From Smallanthus sonchifolius (lineage: Eukaryota > Streptophyta > Magnoliopsida > Asterales > Asteraceae), in NCBI GenBank assembly GCA_023525975.1, contig CM042018.1, forward strand, positions 79,801,001 through 79,865,000: a stretch of DNA of 64,000 bases, read 5' to 3'. The position numbers and the translations under genes are program-made. How positions within the stretch are numbered: position 1 is the stretch's first letter; every line of letters starts with the position of its first letter. This document shows positions 32,129-44,228 of this stretch, piece by piece. The notes beneath the pieces were generated by a model. It was not told the origin of the DNA and did no database searches. It worked only from the letters and a program-made list of their open reading frames with translations.

Positions 32129-32373
32129 TGTAACATCCATGTTTTTTCCTAGTATTTCATATTGTGCAATAAATGACAATTTCAATCTAATGTTCACATT
32201 CAAAACGTTGTGTCACATCATTTACTATTTTCATGTGCAATTAAGGAGTATTATCATAATGTTAAAAGTACATACACACATTTTACATTGCTACAATAAC
32301 AACTGAAACAAACCTACGCTATCTCACAAACTACAAGGACTAGTCTTGAAAATTATCAAAATATCACTTGGCA

Positions 32374-32444
32374 CGGTCGCGCCATGACCTGGAACGGTCG
32401 CGCCCCGTAAACACGGTCGCGCCGAGAACTGGTACGGTCGCGCC
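32374..32444. repeat. CACGGTCGCGCC units, cluster 1 (Gypsy B 5' LTR)
   Basis: Four units of a near-palindromic CpG-rich 12-mer lie at roughly 20 bp intervals in U3. The 3' LTR repeats the cluster at about 39724-39799. Confidence 0.85.
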
Positions 32445-33051
32445 TGAAACTCAGTTGAAACGTAAACACTGCCTTAATCACAAAGTCTATTCGAGTCCGC
32501 GATTGTAACGTCTTTTGTACCGTTTCCAGACTAATTCATCAATGACCAAACTCCTGAATAACCACAATTGCAATTAGAAACCCAAAACCAACACTTAGTC
32601 ATTCATTTCTCTCAATATCATCCAAATCGTGTGACACCCTCGAAATCAAACCCCTGCGAATGATCTTCGAGCTTTTGTGATCACATTCCCCACATCAATC
32701 GTGCCGGAATCCCAGCAGAAGACGCCAAGGATAAACGCGCCGAAATCGGAACTCCGTTTAGTCAAACTCTACCAATTCGATATCGTTTAAGGTAATTAAA
32801 CACTTCCTCAGACTCATTTCAATCCCGTGAATGAAAGCCCTAACCTATTCAGGGCTTATACCATCGATTTGAACACAAATAGAATCTAGGGTTATTACGT
32901 TTTTGGTTTAATCAAACTACACTCTAGACACGATATCCATCCAATTAAAATATATGGTTATATTCGAAAACAATCAACAATTGAAAGCCTTATAAATTCA
33001 AGCCTTGTTAATACAGAAAATTGTCAAAATTGATTCCTGGAAAATCCAGAC

Positions 33052-33197
33052 ACGGTCGTGCTAATCGCTTAGCACGGTCGTGCCTCTTGTCCAGACATGG
33101 TTGTGCCCCATGCTTAAGCACGGTCGCGCCCCATGCCTAAGCACGGTCGCGCCTCGTGCCTAAGCACGGTCGCGCCGTACATTCGACACGGTTGTGC
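33052..33197. repeat. CACGGTCGTGCC units, cluster 2 (Gypsy B 5' LTR)
   Basis: Seven units of the same 12-mer family occur at about 22 bp intervals. The 3' LTR has six (near 40404-40530): one 22 bp unit is missing. Confidence 0.85.
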
Positions 33198-33750
33198 TAC
33201 CTTGGGTCAGGACCTATTTCTTCTGTTATTTTAATATAAACTCATTTTCTTTTATAAAAATTATTTTATAAAACTCCAAAGCCAGAATTGTTTTCATAAA
33301 CTAAATTATCAACTTGGAAATATTAAACAAATTAATTAAGTCGTTTCTAATGGATTAAAAAGTAATAAAAGTTTTACATATAATTGTTTCATTCAAACCT
33401 ACACAAACTATTTATATTCTAAAATATATTTAAAATGCCTCTTGACACATTTTCATGAACAACTAAATAAAAAGAATTAAATTATTATTTTAGTTAATTA
33501 TTCAAATTAAACCTTAAGTCTTTCATTATTTAATTGAACTTACATTTTCATTCAAATACCAACACAAATGAATACACCAACCCTTCGTACAAATCAATGC
33601 TCTCATTCCTATTGAAAACCTTAGAATGTCCTTAGACATTGTACATATTAATAATCCAAATTTATACTATTTCACTCTAGGTCAAACTTAGTGAGTTGCA
33701 AATCACTTGAATTACCCAACTCTCTTGTTAACTACTACATTTTGATACAA

Positions 33751-34198
33751 GTGAGTATTTCATAGCCCCTTTTACTCTTTTACACTTTTGGGGTGAAACA
33801 TGAACTCTATCAAATTACATGTTTACATTTACACAAACAACACAAGTACAAATCCTATTTACATTCATGTGTGCAATTTGAGCTTTATGCCCGAGTGCTA
33901 TGTGTGCTAACTTTTGTGAATACTTATGTGCAATCATTAACTGTTCAAGCCGACGGTTTTCAATGATAGATCTATTGAGTCTGACAAACCCACCCAGATT
34001 GGGGTGATTGATACCAACAACTCAATTTTCATGCTAGTTACAATGGTTTGATTGTACTTAGTTACACAATAGATGCTCCCCATAAATGCCTTATTTATCA
34101 TGATATGTATGGATTTGTTTTACAAACTATATGCTATCTATATAAACTTGTGTTATACTCACCAACTTTTAGTTGACTTTATTTTATTCATGTTTCAG
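33751..34198 (+). other. Candidate LTR intron, Gypsy B 5' LTR
   Basis: The donor is CAA/GTGAGT, followed by AGCCCC...GGGGTGAAAC, then CTCACCAAC, GTTGAC and the acceptor TGTTTCAG at 34198, making 448 nt. The 3' LTR copy (41094-41541) has the same length. Confidence 0.5.
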
Positions 34199-34429
34199 GT
34201 CCTAATATGTGAGATTGATCAAGATGTGCTACATATAGGCTTGGACTTAGTTAAAATAAATAAAGAACTTATGTATTTCAATTATGTTTCTTTTCCTGAA
34301 ATTTTTTTTGTTTGAATGTTTGTAATGGAGTTTGAAAATTAATATATTTCAATTTAGTCAACCTTGTGCTTATGAACAGTCTACATGTCCCGCCCCGATA
34401 ATTCCGCCATCGGTCGGGGTGTGACAGAT

Positions 34430-34441
34430 TGGTATCAGAGC
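34430..34441 (+). other. Gypsy B primer binding site
   Basis: TGGTATCAGAGC lies three bases after the LTR end at 34426. Confidence 0.93.
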
Positions 34442-35142
34442 CTTGGTTATAGGGAATTAGGTTATTAGACACCTTGACCTAGACTATAACTTTAGGACAC
34501 CCATTTATGCCATGCTTCATGTTTATATGATTATGTGCTACATGTTATGTGTTACATGTTATGTGCTACATGCTTGCTATGAATAGTTATTATTTTATTT
34601 GATGACTTATTTACAAAAAAAAATCCATGACTTATTAGTATATACTTAAATAATAAATTAATCAAACAATATCCTTTCCTATATCCTAAAACCCCATAAT
34701 ACTCTTTTCTCCTTCTCTATCTTTATCTTTCTTAGCATGTGGAAACTTCATGAAGCTAAATCTATAAAATTTCTTTATTTCCTCGTTAAGGTTTTTAAGC
34801 TTTGTTAATTATTTTAGGGCACGTGCAATCTGGAAGAGTGACACCTGTATTTTGGGTTTTCTGTCTAGGAAAACATTTCGCATAAATCCCAATCAACCGA
34901 GGGACCCGTATGCTTTCCTAGGAATTCCCGAGATGAGTGTTTACTTATAGGCTAAAGCAAGTCTCCTTGAAAATTATATAAGTTTAATTAACCTTAATGT
35001 GTCATAGTATTCGAGTGATTTTATCACTATTTGAGTACAATCCAAACTATGATTATCTATTTATTTTGTTATCTTATTCTATTAAATCTAAACAATTCTC
35101 ATGAGTTCTTACATCTTTTCTTGTCTTGTGAAAATCTGTAGA
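34442..35142 (+). other. Gypsy B leader
   Basis: The 0.7 kb between PBS and gag start is AT-rich with no ORF. A block near 34825-34945 (tctggaagagtg...cataggc) resembles Gypsy A 30785-30920, so the leader is shared by both families. Confidence 0.6.
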
Positions 35143-35970
35143 ATGCCTCCTCGTCGTGCTCCCGCAGCCAACACCAATACCGACATTGCTGATATTCTTG
35201 CACAACTCGTGACACAACTCACTTAAGCTAATAGTGCCACCAATGGCAACAATGGTGGAAATGGTAGTAATAGTGGTAATGGTGGTAATGGTTGAAATGG
35301 TGGTAACAACCCATCTCAATGCACCTTCAAGCATTTCAACTCGTGTAATCCCCTCAAGTTCTATGGTACCGAAGGAGCTACCGGACTCCTTCAATGGTTC
35401 GAAAGCATTGAGAATACCTTTCTCAATAGTGACTGCCCCAACAACCTTCGTGTTCGTCATGCCACAAGTGTCCTACAAAAAGGGGCACTCACGTGGTGGA
35501 ATGGGGAGAAGAGAAATCGAGGTGTGGATGTGGCAATGGCCTTACCTTGGGATGAGGTTAAAAGGCTAATGACCGAGGAATTATGTCCTCGAAATGAAGT
35601 GAAGAAACTTGAAGCCGAATTTTGGGATCTTGCCCAAGATAGTGGTGAAAGCTTGGCATATACAACTCGGTTCCATGAGTTGAGTCTCCTTGTGCCCCAC
35701 ATGGTCACACCTTTGTCCCGCTGCATTGAAAAGTATATTGGGGGACTACCTAGACAAATTCAAGATACTGTCCTAGGAAGGAATCCCACAACACTTGAGG
35801 ATGCTATCTGTTTGTCCGCTACCCTAACCGATAATCATGTGAAGGCGGGGACTCTTACTAAAAAGGGCGCCTAGAAAGTCGCCGACACTGCAACTACTTC
35901 CACCCACAACAAAGAAACCATATCTGAACCCTCCCAACATAATAAGAAAAGAAAGGCTAGAAACTATGCT
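35143..35970 (+). pseudogene. Gypsy B Gag core
   Basis: The ATG at 35143 opens MPPRRAPAA, a start placed as in related Tekay elements. In-frame stops at 35224-35226, 35293-35295 and 35872-35874 break it, yet the frame is kept throughout and continues into the 967-codon Gag-Pol frame at 35971. Between the first stops is an Asn/Gly repeat, a low-complexity linker. The core shows TFKHFNSCNPLKFYG, LTWWNGEK and RNEVKKLEAEFWDL, as in Gypsy A. Only substitutions have damaged this region. Confidence 0.88.
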
Positions 35971-38874
35971 ATGGTTACTCCTGCTATACCTGTTAATCAA
36001 GTTGCTCCTATGGTTCAAGCACCGGCCAAAAAGCCATATGTTGGAATATACCCACTTTGTGCCACCTGCAACTACCATCATCCCCAAAGCATCCCATGTC
36101 ACCTTTGTACTTATTGTCGGAGATATGGCCATACGGTCAATGTTTGTAGGGCCAAAGCTCTTGCGGGCCAAGTCAACCCACCAAACCAAACCAACACCCA
36201 AGTGACTAATCAAGGTACTCCGGCTATTGCAAATGGACGTGCATGTTATGAATGTGGCAACCCGAACCATTTCCGTGATCAATGCCCAAGATTTGCCAAT
36301 GCTAGACAAGGTGGAGCTCGTGGGCGTGCTTTCAACATAAACGCCAACGAAGCTCAAGCCTACAATGACGTGGTCAATGGTACGTTCCTTGTAAATAGTC
36401 AATATGCCTCCATTTTATTTGATACCGGTGCCGATAAGAGTTTTGTGTCACTTAACTTTGAACCTTTACTTGCCAAGACACGATCTCAATTAGAGAAAAC
36501 CTTCAATGTCGAAATAGCAAATGGTGATTCACTTACAATCGAGTCTATTATCTATGACTGTTCTATAGAACTTAATGAACATACATTCCCAATCAATCTT
36601 GTACCAATGCCATTAGGAAGTTTTGATATCATCATAGGCATGGATTGGCTATCAAATCATCATGCCGAAGTCATCTGTTTCGAGAAGTGTATTCGAATAC
36701 CTCTACCATCGGGAGAAACACTAAGATTGTTTGGTGAAAAGCCTTGTAAAGGGCTTAAATTAATGTCATGCACTACTGCTCAAAAGTACTTACGAAAGAA
36801 GTACGTAGCCTTTTTGGCCCATATCGTTCAAAAAGATGTCAAAAAGAAGAGTATTCAAGACATCCCCATTATTCGGGATTTTCCCGAAGTATTTCCCGAA
36901 GATCTATCCGGTCTTCCACCCGTTCGACAAGTAGAATTTCGCATTGATCTTGTGCCCGGAGCTAACCCCATGGCTAGAGCTCCATACCGTCTTGCACCTT
37001 CTGAAATGCAAGAACTTGCGAGTCAACTCCAAGAGCTCTCCGATAAGGGATTCATTCATCCAAGTCATTCACCGTGGGGTGCACCCGTCTTATTCATCAA
37101 AAAGAAGGATGGATCATTTCGCATGTGTATTGACTACCGCGAATTCAACAAGCTTACTATCAAAAACCGTTATCCTTTACCTAGAATTGATGACCTCTTT
37201 GATCAACTTCAAGGTTCTACTTGCTTCTCAAAGATTGATCTTCGATCTGGTTATCACCAACTCCGTGTGCAAGAAGACGATATTCCAAAGACTGTCTTCC
37301 GAACAAGGTATGGTCATTACGAGTTCATGGTTATGCCTTTTGGACTAACCAATGCACCCGCAGTTTTCATGGACCTCATGAATCGTGTGTGCAAACCGTA
37401 CCTTGATAAGTTCGTGATCGTTTTCATCGATGACATCTTAATCTATTCCAAGACTAAAGCCGATCATGAGCAACACCTTAAATTGGTTTTGGATCTCTTG
37501 AAGAAAGAACAACTATATGCCGAATTCTCCAAATGTGAATTTTGGCTAAAGGAAGTTCAATTTCTTGGTCACATCGTCAACGACAAGGGTATTCATGTTG
37601 ACCCTGCTAAGATCGAGACGGTTAAGAATTGGAATACCCCGAAGACTCCCACTGAAGTTCGTTCATTTCTTGGTCTTGCGGGATATTACCGTCGTTTCAT
37701 CTCGAACTTCTCTAAGATTTCTGTCCCCCTTACCGCTTTGACCCACAAAGGTAAGACTTATGAATGGGGACCAAAACAAGAAGAAGCTTTCCAAACCCTT
37801 AAGCAAAAGTTGTGCAATGCTCCCCTTTTGACTCTCCCTGATGGGAATGATGATTTAGTTGTCTACTGTGATGCTTCTAACCAAGGTCTCGGTTGTGTCC
37901 TCATGCAACGAGGCAAAGTAATCGCTTATGCATCAAGGCAACTTAAGATTCATGAGAAGAATTATACGACGCACGATCTCGAGTTGGGTGTGGTCGTATT
38001 CGCATTGAAGATTTGGAGACATTACCTCTATGGCACAAAATGTGTGGTGTTCACCGACCACAAAAGTCTTCAACACATTTTCAACCAAAAAGAACTCAAT
38101 ATGAGGCAACGACGTTGGGTTGAACTCCTTAACGACTATGTCTGCGAGATTCGTTACCATCCCAGCAAAGCGAATGTTGTAGCCGACGCTTTGAGTCGAA
38201 AGGACCATGTCATGCTTCAATGTGTTCGAATTCAAACCGACATTCAAAACCGCATCTTAGAAGCTCAACACGTTTCAGTTACCGAGGGTAACATGTATGA
38301 GGAAATGTCGTGTGGTGTTGAACTCCTACTCGAATCAAAATTCAATGGCTTACTGTATTACTTGAACCAAATTAGGGTTCCTGATCGCGATGATCTCCGT
38401 ACATTTCTTATGAACGAGGCTCATAAGACTCGTTATTCCATTCATCCTGGTGCGGATAAAATGTACCAAGATCTCCGCCAACAATATTGGTGGCCCGGTA
38501 TGAAAAAGGACATTGCTCTCTATGTTGCCAAATGTCTAACGTGCTCCAAAGTCAAAGCCGAACACCAACTTCCTTCCGGATTACTTGAACAACCGGAAAT
38601 TCCCGTGTGGAAATGGGAGAACTTAGCCATGGATTTTATTACCAAACTCCCTCGCACCTCGAGTGGTTATGATAGCATTTGGGTGATCATTGATCGTCTC
38701 ACCAAATCTGCTCATTTCTTGCCTATCCGCGAAGACTATCGGGTTGAGAAACTAGCCCGAATTTACATTGATGAAATTGTGAGCCGTCATGGTGTTCCCT
38801 TGAACATAATATCCATTCGAAGCTCTTTATGGTCGCAAGTGTCGTTCTCCTATCTGTTGGAACGAGATTGGTGA
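35971..38874 (+). pseudogene. Gypsy B Gag C-terminus, protease, RT, RNase H and partial integrase
   Basis: This 967-codon frame is the longest in the window. Domains in order: zinc knuckles at residues 46-59 (CTYCRRYGHTVNVC) and 92-105 (CYECGNPNHFRDQC); protease with DTGAD at about 151-155; RT with FIDDILIYSK near residue 487; RNase H with YCDAS near 630; integrase HHCC finger and first catalytic Asp (MDFITKLP). After NIIS the frame enters a deletion of about 0.25 kb that removes the second Asp and the catalytic Glu and shifts the frame, giving a spurious tail to 38874. Protease, RT and RNase H look intact, whereas integrase is dead. Confidence 0.93.
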
Positions 38875-39448
38875 AGCACAAATCACCGGTCTCGAGCTAA
38901 TTCAAGAAACATCCGATAAGATCATTCAAATCCGTGACAATATTCGAGTGGCGAGGAGTCGGCAAAAGAGTTATGCCGACAAATGTCGAAAACCCTTGGA
39001 ATTCCAAGTCGATGACCTGGTTCTTCTTAAGGTGTCCCCGTGGAAGGGTGTGATCCGTTTTGGAAAGAAAGGCAAGTTAGCCCCTCGCTATGTTGTTCCA
39101 TTCAAAATCCTTGAAAGGATTGGGAAAGTGGCTTACAAACTCGACTTACCTCCATCTCTTGGAAATGTGCATCCTACATTTCATGTATCTAATCTGAAGA
39201 AATGTCTCGCTGATGAGAATCTCCATATACCACTTGATGACGTGCGCATTGATGAAACGATGCACTTCGTTGAGAAACCGATAGAAATTATGGATCGTGA
39301 AATCAAACAACTCAAGCGAAGTCGTATTCCTATTGTCAAAGTTCGTTGGGAGTCTAAGCGTGGTCCTGAATTCACTTGGGAACGAAAGGACCAAATGAAA
39401 CTCAAGTACCCCCATCTCTTTGCTGATTCAGTAGCCTCAACTAGTTAA
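38875..39448 (+). pseudogene. Gypsy B integrase C-terminus and chromodomain
   Basis: After the deletion, homology continues one frame over: the GPY-like region (KRRKPLEFQ-type, here KCRKPLEFQVDDLVLLKVSPWKG starts near 38985, then APRYVVPFKILERIG) and a C-terminal chromodomain (VRWESKRGPEFTWER). In chromoviruses this domain can direct integration toward particular chromatin. The frame 38948-39448 is open to its natural stop just before the polypurine tract. Confidence 0.88.
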
Positions 39449-39482
39449 ATTTCGGGACGAAATTCCCTCAACTAGGGGATAC
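39449..39482 (+). other. Gypsy B polypurine tract region
   Basis: An AATTTCG-ggA-CGAAATT inverted repeat is followed by aactaggggatac and the LTR start TGTAAC. The purine-rich end should prime plus-strand synthesis. Gypsy A has the same inverted repeat, and LARD-2 a degraded form. Confidence 0.75.
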
Positions 39483-41769
39483 TGTAACATCCATGTTTTT
39501 TCCTAGTATTTCATATTGTGCAATAAATGACAATTTCAATCTAATGTTCACATTCAAAACGTTGTGTCACATCATTTACTATTCTCATGTGAAATTAAGG
39601 AGTATTATCATAATGTTAAAAGTACATACACACATTTTACATTGCTACAATAACAACTGAAACAAACCTACGCTATCTCACAAACTACAAGGACTAGTCT
39701 TGAAAATTATCAAAATATCACTTGGCACGGTCGCGCCATGACCTGGCACGGTCGCGCCCCGTAAACACGGTCGCGCCGAGAACTAGCAAGGTCGCGCCTG
39801 AAACTCAGTTGAAACGTAAACACTGCCTTAATCACAAAGTCTATTCGAGTCCGCGATTGTAACGTCTTTTGTGCCGTTTCCAGACTAATTCATCAATGAC
39901 CAAACTCCTGAATAACCACAATTGCAATTAGAAACCCAAAACCATCACTTATTCATTCCTTTCTCTCAATATCGTCCAAATCGCGTAACACCCTCGAAAT
40001 CAAACCCCTGCGCATGATCTTCGAGCTTTTGTTATCACATTCCCCACATCAATCGTGCCGGAATCCCAGCAGAAGACGCCAAGGATCAACGCGCCGAAAT
40101 CGGAACTCCGTTTAGTCGAACTCTACCAATTCGATATCGTTTAAGGTAAGTAAACACTTCCTTAGACTCATTTCAATCCAGTGAATGAAAGCACTAACCT
40201 ATTCAGGGCTTATACCATCGATTTGAACACGAATAGAATCTAGGGTTATTACGTTTTTGGTTTAATCAAACTACACTCTAGACACGATATCCATCCAATT
40301 AAAATATATGGTTATATTCGAAAACAATCAACAATTGAAAGCCCTATAAATTCAACCCTTGTTAATACAGAAAATTGTTAAAATTGGTTCCTGGAAAATC
40401 CAGACACGGTCGTGCCTCTTGTCCAGACATGGTTGTGCCCCATGCCTAAGCACGGTCGCGCCCCATGCCTAAGCACGGTAGCGCCCCGTGCCTAAGCACG
40501 GTCGCGCCGTACATTCGACACGGTTGTGCTACCTTGGGTCAGAACCTATTTCTTCTGTTATTTTAATAAAAACTCATTTTCTTTTATAAAAATTATTTTA
40601 TAAAACTCCAAAGCCAGAATTGTTTTCATAAACTAAATTATCAACTTGGAAATATTAAACAAATTAATTAAGTCGTTTCTAATGGATTAAAAAGTAATAA
40701 ATTTAAAATAAAAGTTTTACATATAATTGTTTCATTCAAACCTACACAAACTATTTATATTCTAAAATATATTTAAAATGCCTCTTGACACATTTTCATG
40801 AACAACTAAATAAAAAGAATTAAATTATTATTTTAGTTAATTATTCAAATTAAACCTTAAGTCTTTCATTATTTAATTGAACTTACATTTTCATTCAAAT
40901 ACCAACACAAATGAATACACCAAACCTTCGTACAACTCCATGCTCTCATTCCTGTTGAAAACCTTAGAATGTCCTTAGACATTGTACATATTAATAATCC
41001 AAATTTATACTATTTCACTCTAGGTCAAACTTAGTGAGTTGCAAATCACTTGAATTACCCAACGCTCTTGTTAACTACTACATTTTGATACAAGTGAGTA
41101 TTTCATAGCCCCTTTTACTCTTTTACACTTTTGGGGTGAAACATGAACTCTATCAAATTATATGTTTACATTTACACAAACAACACAAGTACAAATCCTA
41201 TTTACATTCATGTGTGCAATTTGAGCTTTATGCCCGAGTGCTATGTGTGCTAACTTTTGTGAACACTTATGTGCAATCATTAATTATTCAAGCCGACGGT
41301 TTTCAATGATAGATCTATTGAGTCTGACAAACCCACCCAGATTGGGGTGATTGACACCGACAACACAATTTGCATGCTAGTTACAAAGGTTTGATTGTAC
41401 TTAGTTACACAATAGCTGCTCCCCATAAATGCCTTATTTATCATGATATGTATGGATTTGTTTTACAAACTATATGCTATCTATATAAACCTGTGTTATA
41501 CTCACCAACTTTTAGTTGACTTTATTTTATTCATGTTTCAGGTCCTAATATGTGAGATTGATCAAGATGTGCTACATATAGGCTTGGACTTAGTTAAAAT
41601 AAATAAAGAACTTATGTATTTCAATTATGTTTCTTTTCCCGAAATTTGTTTTGTTTGAATGTTTGTAATGGAATTTGACAATTAATATATTTCAATTTAG
41701 TCAACCTTGTGCTTATGAACAGTCTACATGTCCCGCCCCGATGATTCCGCCATCGGTCGGGGTGTGACA
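39483..41769 (+). mobile_element. Gypsy B 3' LTR
   Basis: 2287 bp, with the same termini as the 5' LTR. Against it, one 22 bp CACGGTCGTGCC unit is missing near 40410, and 11 bp (aatttaaaata type) are added near 40700. The candidate intron repeats at 41094-41541. The short ORF at 41443 mirrors the one in the 5' LTR. Confidence 0.95.
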
Positions 41770-41774
41770 ACCGT
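41770..41774. other. Right target-site duplication of Gypsy B (ACCGT)
   Basis: It directly follows the 3' LTR end GTGTGACA and matches 32124-32128. Reading on, Gypsy A Gag resumes in frame. Confidence 0.95.
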
Positions 41775-42350
41775 TGCCCTAGGCTAGTCATTGTGAACCA
41801 AGAAAATTTAAACCAGGGCAACATGGTTCAAGGAAACATAAACCAAGGGAATATGAACCGAGGGAATGTGAATCAGGGGAATGCAAACCCGGTAGCTCGT
41901 GGACGTGCCTTTAACATCAATGACAACGAGGCTCAAGCCAATAATGATGTGGTGAACGGTACGTTTCCAATTAATCAGCAATATGCATCTATCCTGTTCG
42001 ATACTGGTTCCGATAAGAGTTTCGGGTCCTTTGAATTTGAACCACAACTTGCTATGAGTCTAGCTAAGTTAGACAAACCCTTTGATATTTTAGTAGCGGA
42101 TGGTTATTCTGTTTCATGTGACACCATTATTAGAGATTGTACCTTAACCTTGAGCGATCATGACTTTTCAATCAATCTTATTCCCATGGCTCTCGGAGGT
42201 TTCGACATCATAGTAGGCATGGACTGGCTGACCAAGCACCATGCTGAAGTAGTCTGTTTTGACAAGTATATCCGTATCCCTCTTGACTCGGGTGAAGTTT
42301 TGAACGTTTATGGTGAGAAACCGTCAAAGGGACTCAAGCTTATGTCTTGA
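41775..42350 (+). pseudogene. Gypsy A Gag end and protease
   Basis: The frame 41793-42350 begins with an Asn/Gln/Gly-rich linker, then GRAFNINDNEAQ and the protease active site LFDTGSDKSF with catalytic Asp present, then the GFDIIVGMDWL motif. It ends at TGA 42348-42350 in the protease-RT linker, so RT could not be translated with it. Confidence 0.9.
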
Positions 42351-42383
42351 ACTACCGCACAGAAGTATATACGGAAGAAATGT

Positions 42384-44228
42384 GTGGCATTCTTGGCCCA
42401 TATTGTGGAACGAAAAGGCAAAGATAAGAGTCTCCAAGACATTCCTATAATCATAGACTTCCCTGAAGTTCTCCCCAAAGACTTACCTGGTCTTCCTCCT
42501 ATACACCAAGTCGAATTCCGTATTGACTTAGTGCCAGGAGCAAACCCTGTGGCCAAGTCACCTTATCGTCTTGCACCATCAGAGATGCAGGAACTTTCAA
42601 GTCAACTCCAAGAACTTTCTGACAAAGGATTCATTCGTCCTAGCGTTTCCCCTTGGGGAGCACCTGTTCTATTCGTCAAGAAGAAGGATGGTTCTTTTCG
42701 GATGTGCATCGACTATCGGGAACTTAACAAGCTTACCGTGAAGAACCGTTATCCACTTCCTAGGATTGACGATTTGTTCGATCAGCTTCAAGGCTCGACT
42801 TATTTCTCTAAGATCAATCTTCGTTCTGGTTATCACCAGTTACGAGTGCTCGAATCCGATATCCCCAAGACAGCCTTTCGTACAAGATATGGTCATTACG
42901 AGTTCATGGTTATGCCATTCGGACTAACAAATGCACCCGCGGTATTCATGGATCTTATGAACCGCGTGTGTAAGCCGTACTTGGACAAGTTTGTAATCGT
43001 CTTCATTGACGACATTCTCATCTATTCAAAATCAAAAGGAGAACATGAGGAACACTTGCGTTTGGTTTTGGACCTATTGAAGAAGGAAAAATTATATGCT
43101 AAGTTCTCCAAATGTGAATTTTGGCTAAAGGAAGTCCAATTCTTAGGACACATAGTCAACGAGAAGGGTATTCACGTAGATCCCGCTAAGATTGAGGCGG
43201 TAAAGAACTGGCAAGCTCCAAAGACCCCTACCGAAGTCCGCTCATTTTTAGGTTTAGCGGGCTATTATCGTCGTTTCATAGCAAACTTTTCAAAGATCGT
43301 ATTTGCTCTTAAAATTTGGAGACATTACCTATATGGTACCAAATGTGAGGTTTACACTGATCATAAGAGTCTCCAGCATATTTTCAACCAAAATGAACTC
43401 AACATGAGGCAAAGGCGTTGGGTTGAACTCCTAAACGACTACGACTGCAATATTTGTTATCATCCTGGTAAGGCGAATGTCGTGGCCGATGCTCTTAGCC
43501 GTAAGGAACCTATCAAGATCCACAGCATTCGAATCCAAAATGATATTCAAACTCGCATCCTAGAAACACAACACCTTTCTATCACTGAAGGAAACATGTA
43601 CGACGAAATGTCATGTGGTGCTGAACTCCAACTTGAAACCAAACCCAATGGGTTACTTTACTTTCTAAATCGTATCTGGATTCCGGACCGTGACAACCTT
43701 CGTACCTTTATCATGAACGAGGCTCACAAGACGCGTTATTCTGTGTATCCTGGTGCAGAAAAAATGTACATGGATCTCCGTACCCAATACTGGTGGCCTG
43801 GTATGAAGAAGGACATTGCCCTCTATGTGTCCAAATGCCTTACTTGTTTGAAGGTTAAAGCCGAGCACCAGCGTCCATCTGGTTTACTTGAACAACCCGA
43901 GATTCCCGTATGGAAATGGGAGTGTATTGCCATGGACTTTATAACCAAACTCCCACACACATCTCGTGGTCATGATAGCATTTGGGTAATCATCGACCGT
44001 CTGACAAAATCTGCTCATTTCATACCCATACGTGAAGACTATCGAGTGGAGAAACTAGCTCGAATCTATATTGATGAGATCGTTAGTCGTCACGGTGTAC
44101 CTCTCAATATTATTTCTGATCGTGATGGACGATTCACCTCTCGCTTCTGGCAATCCCTGCAATCAGCTTTGGGCACTCAACTAAATCTTAGTACTACTTA
44201 TTACCCGCAAACTGATGGTCAATCTTAG
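42384..44228 (+). pseudogene. Gypsy A RT, deleted RNase H and integrase core
   Basis: The 614-codon frame holds an apparently complete RT with KINLRSGYHQLR and FIDDILIYSK. At about 43299 the sequence jumps from NFSKI to VFALKIWRHYLYG: compared with Gypsy B, an in-frame deletion of about 92 codons removes the start of RNase H, including its first catalytic Asp. The integrase follows with its HHCC finger and both Asp (AMDFITKLP and SDRDGRF). The frame ends at TAG 44226-44228 in DGQS-stop, exactly where the catalytic Glu codon of the DDE triad is expected. Confidence 0.92.

Larger units (their letters stand above)
32129..34426 (+). mobile_element. Gypsy B 5' LTR
   Basis: It begins TGTAACATCC and ends GGGTGTGACA. 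It holds two clusters of CACGGTCGCGCC-type units, a conserved AGCCCT/AGGGCT hairpin near 32835-32855, and the donor/hairpin/acceptor module (33751-34198). The short ORF at 34073-34315 is not a credible gene, although its equivalent is open in both LTRs. Confidence 0.95.
32129..41769 (+). mobile_element. Gypsy B: complete Tekay-type chromovirus nested in A
   Basis: This 9641 bp element has LTRs of 2298 and 2287 bp, a PBS at 34430, a Gag-Pol region at 35143-39448, a polypurine tract before 39483 and ACCGT target duplications. The LTR length difference is fully explained by loss of one 22 bp repeat unit and gain of 11 bp in the 3' LTR. The LTRs are otherwise nearly identical, so it is the youngest insertion here for which both flanks can be read. 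It is related to, but distinct from, Gypsy A. Confidence 0.95.

Noticed and set aside
34073..34315. 80-codon ORF in the Gypsy B 5' LTR, with a counterpart at 41443-41658
   Set aside because: Being open in both copies is expected for near-identical LTRs. It lies across the proposed acceptor site and has no protein features.
35234..35569. Met/Val-rich ORF over the Gypsy B Gag linker
   Set aside because: Shadow frame of the Asn/Gly codon repeat; the sense frame is the Gag frame from 35143.
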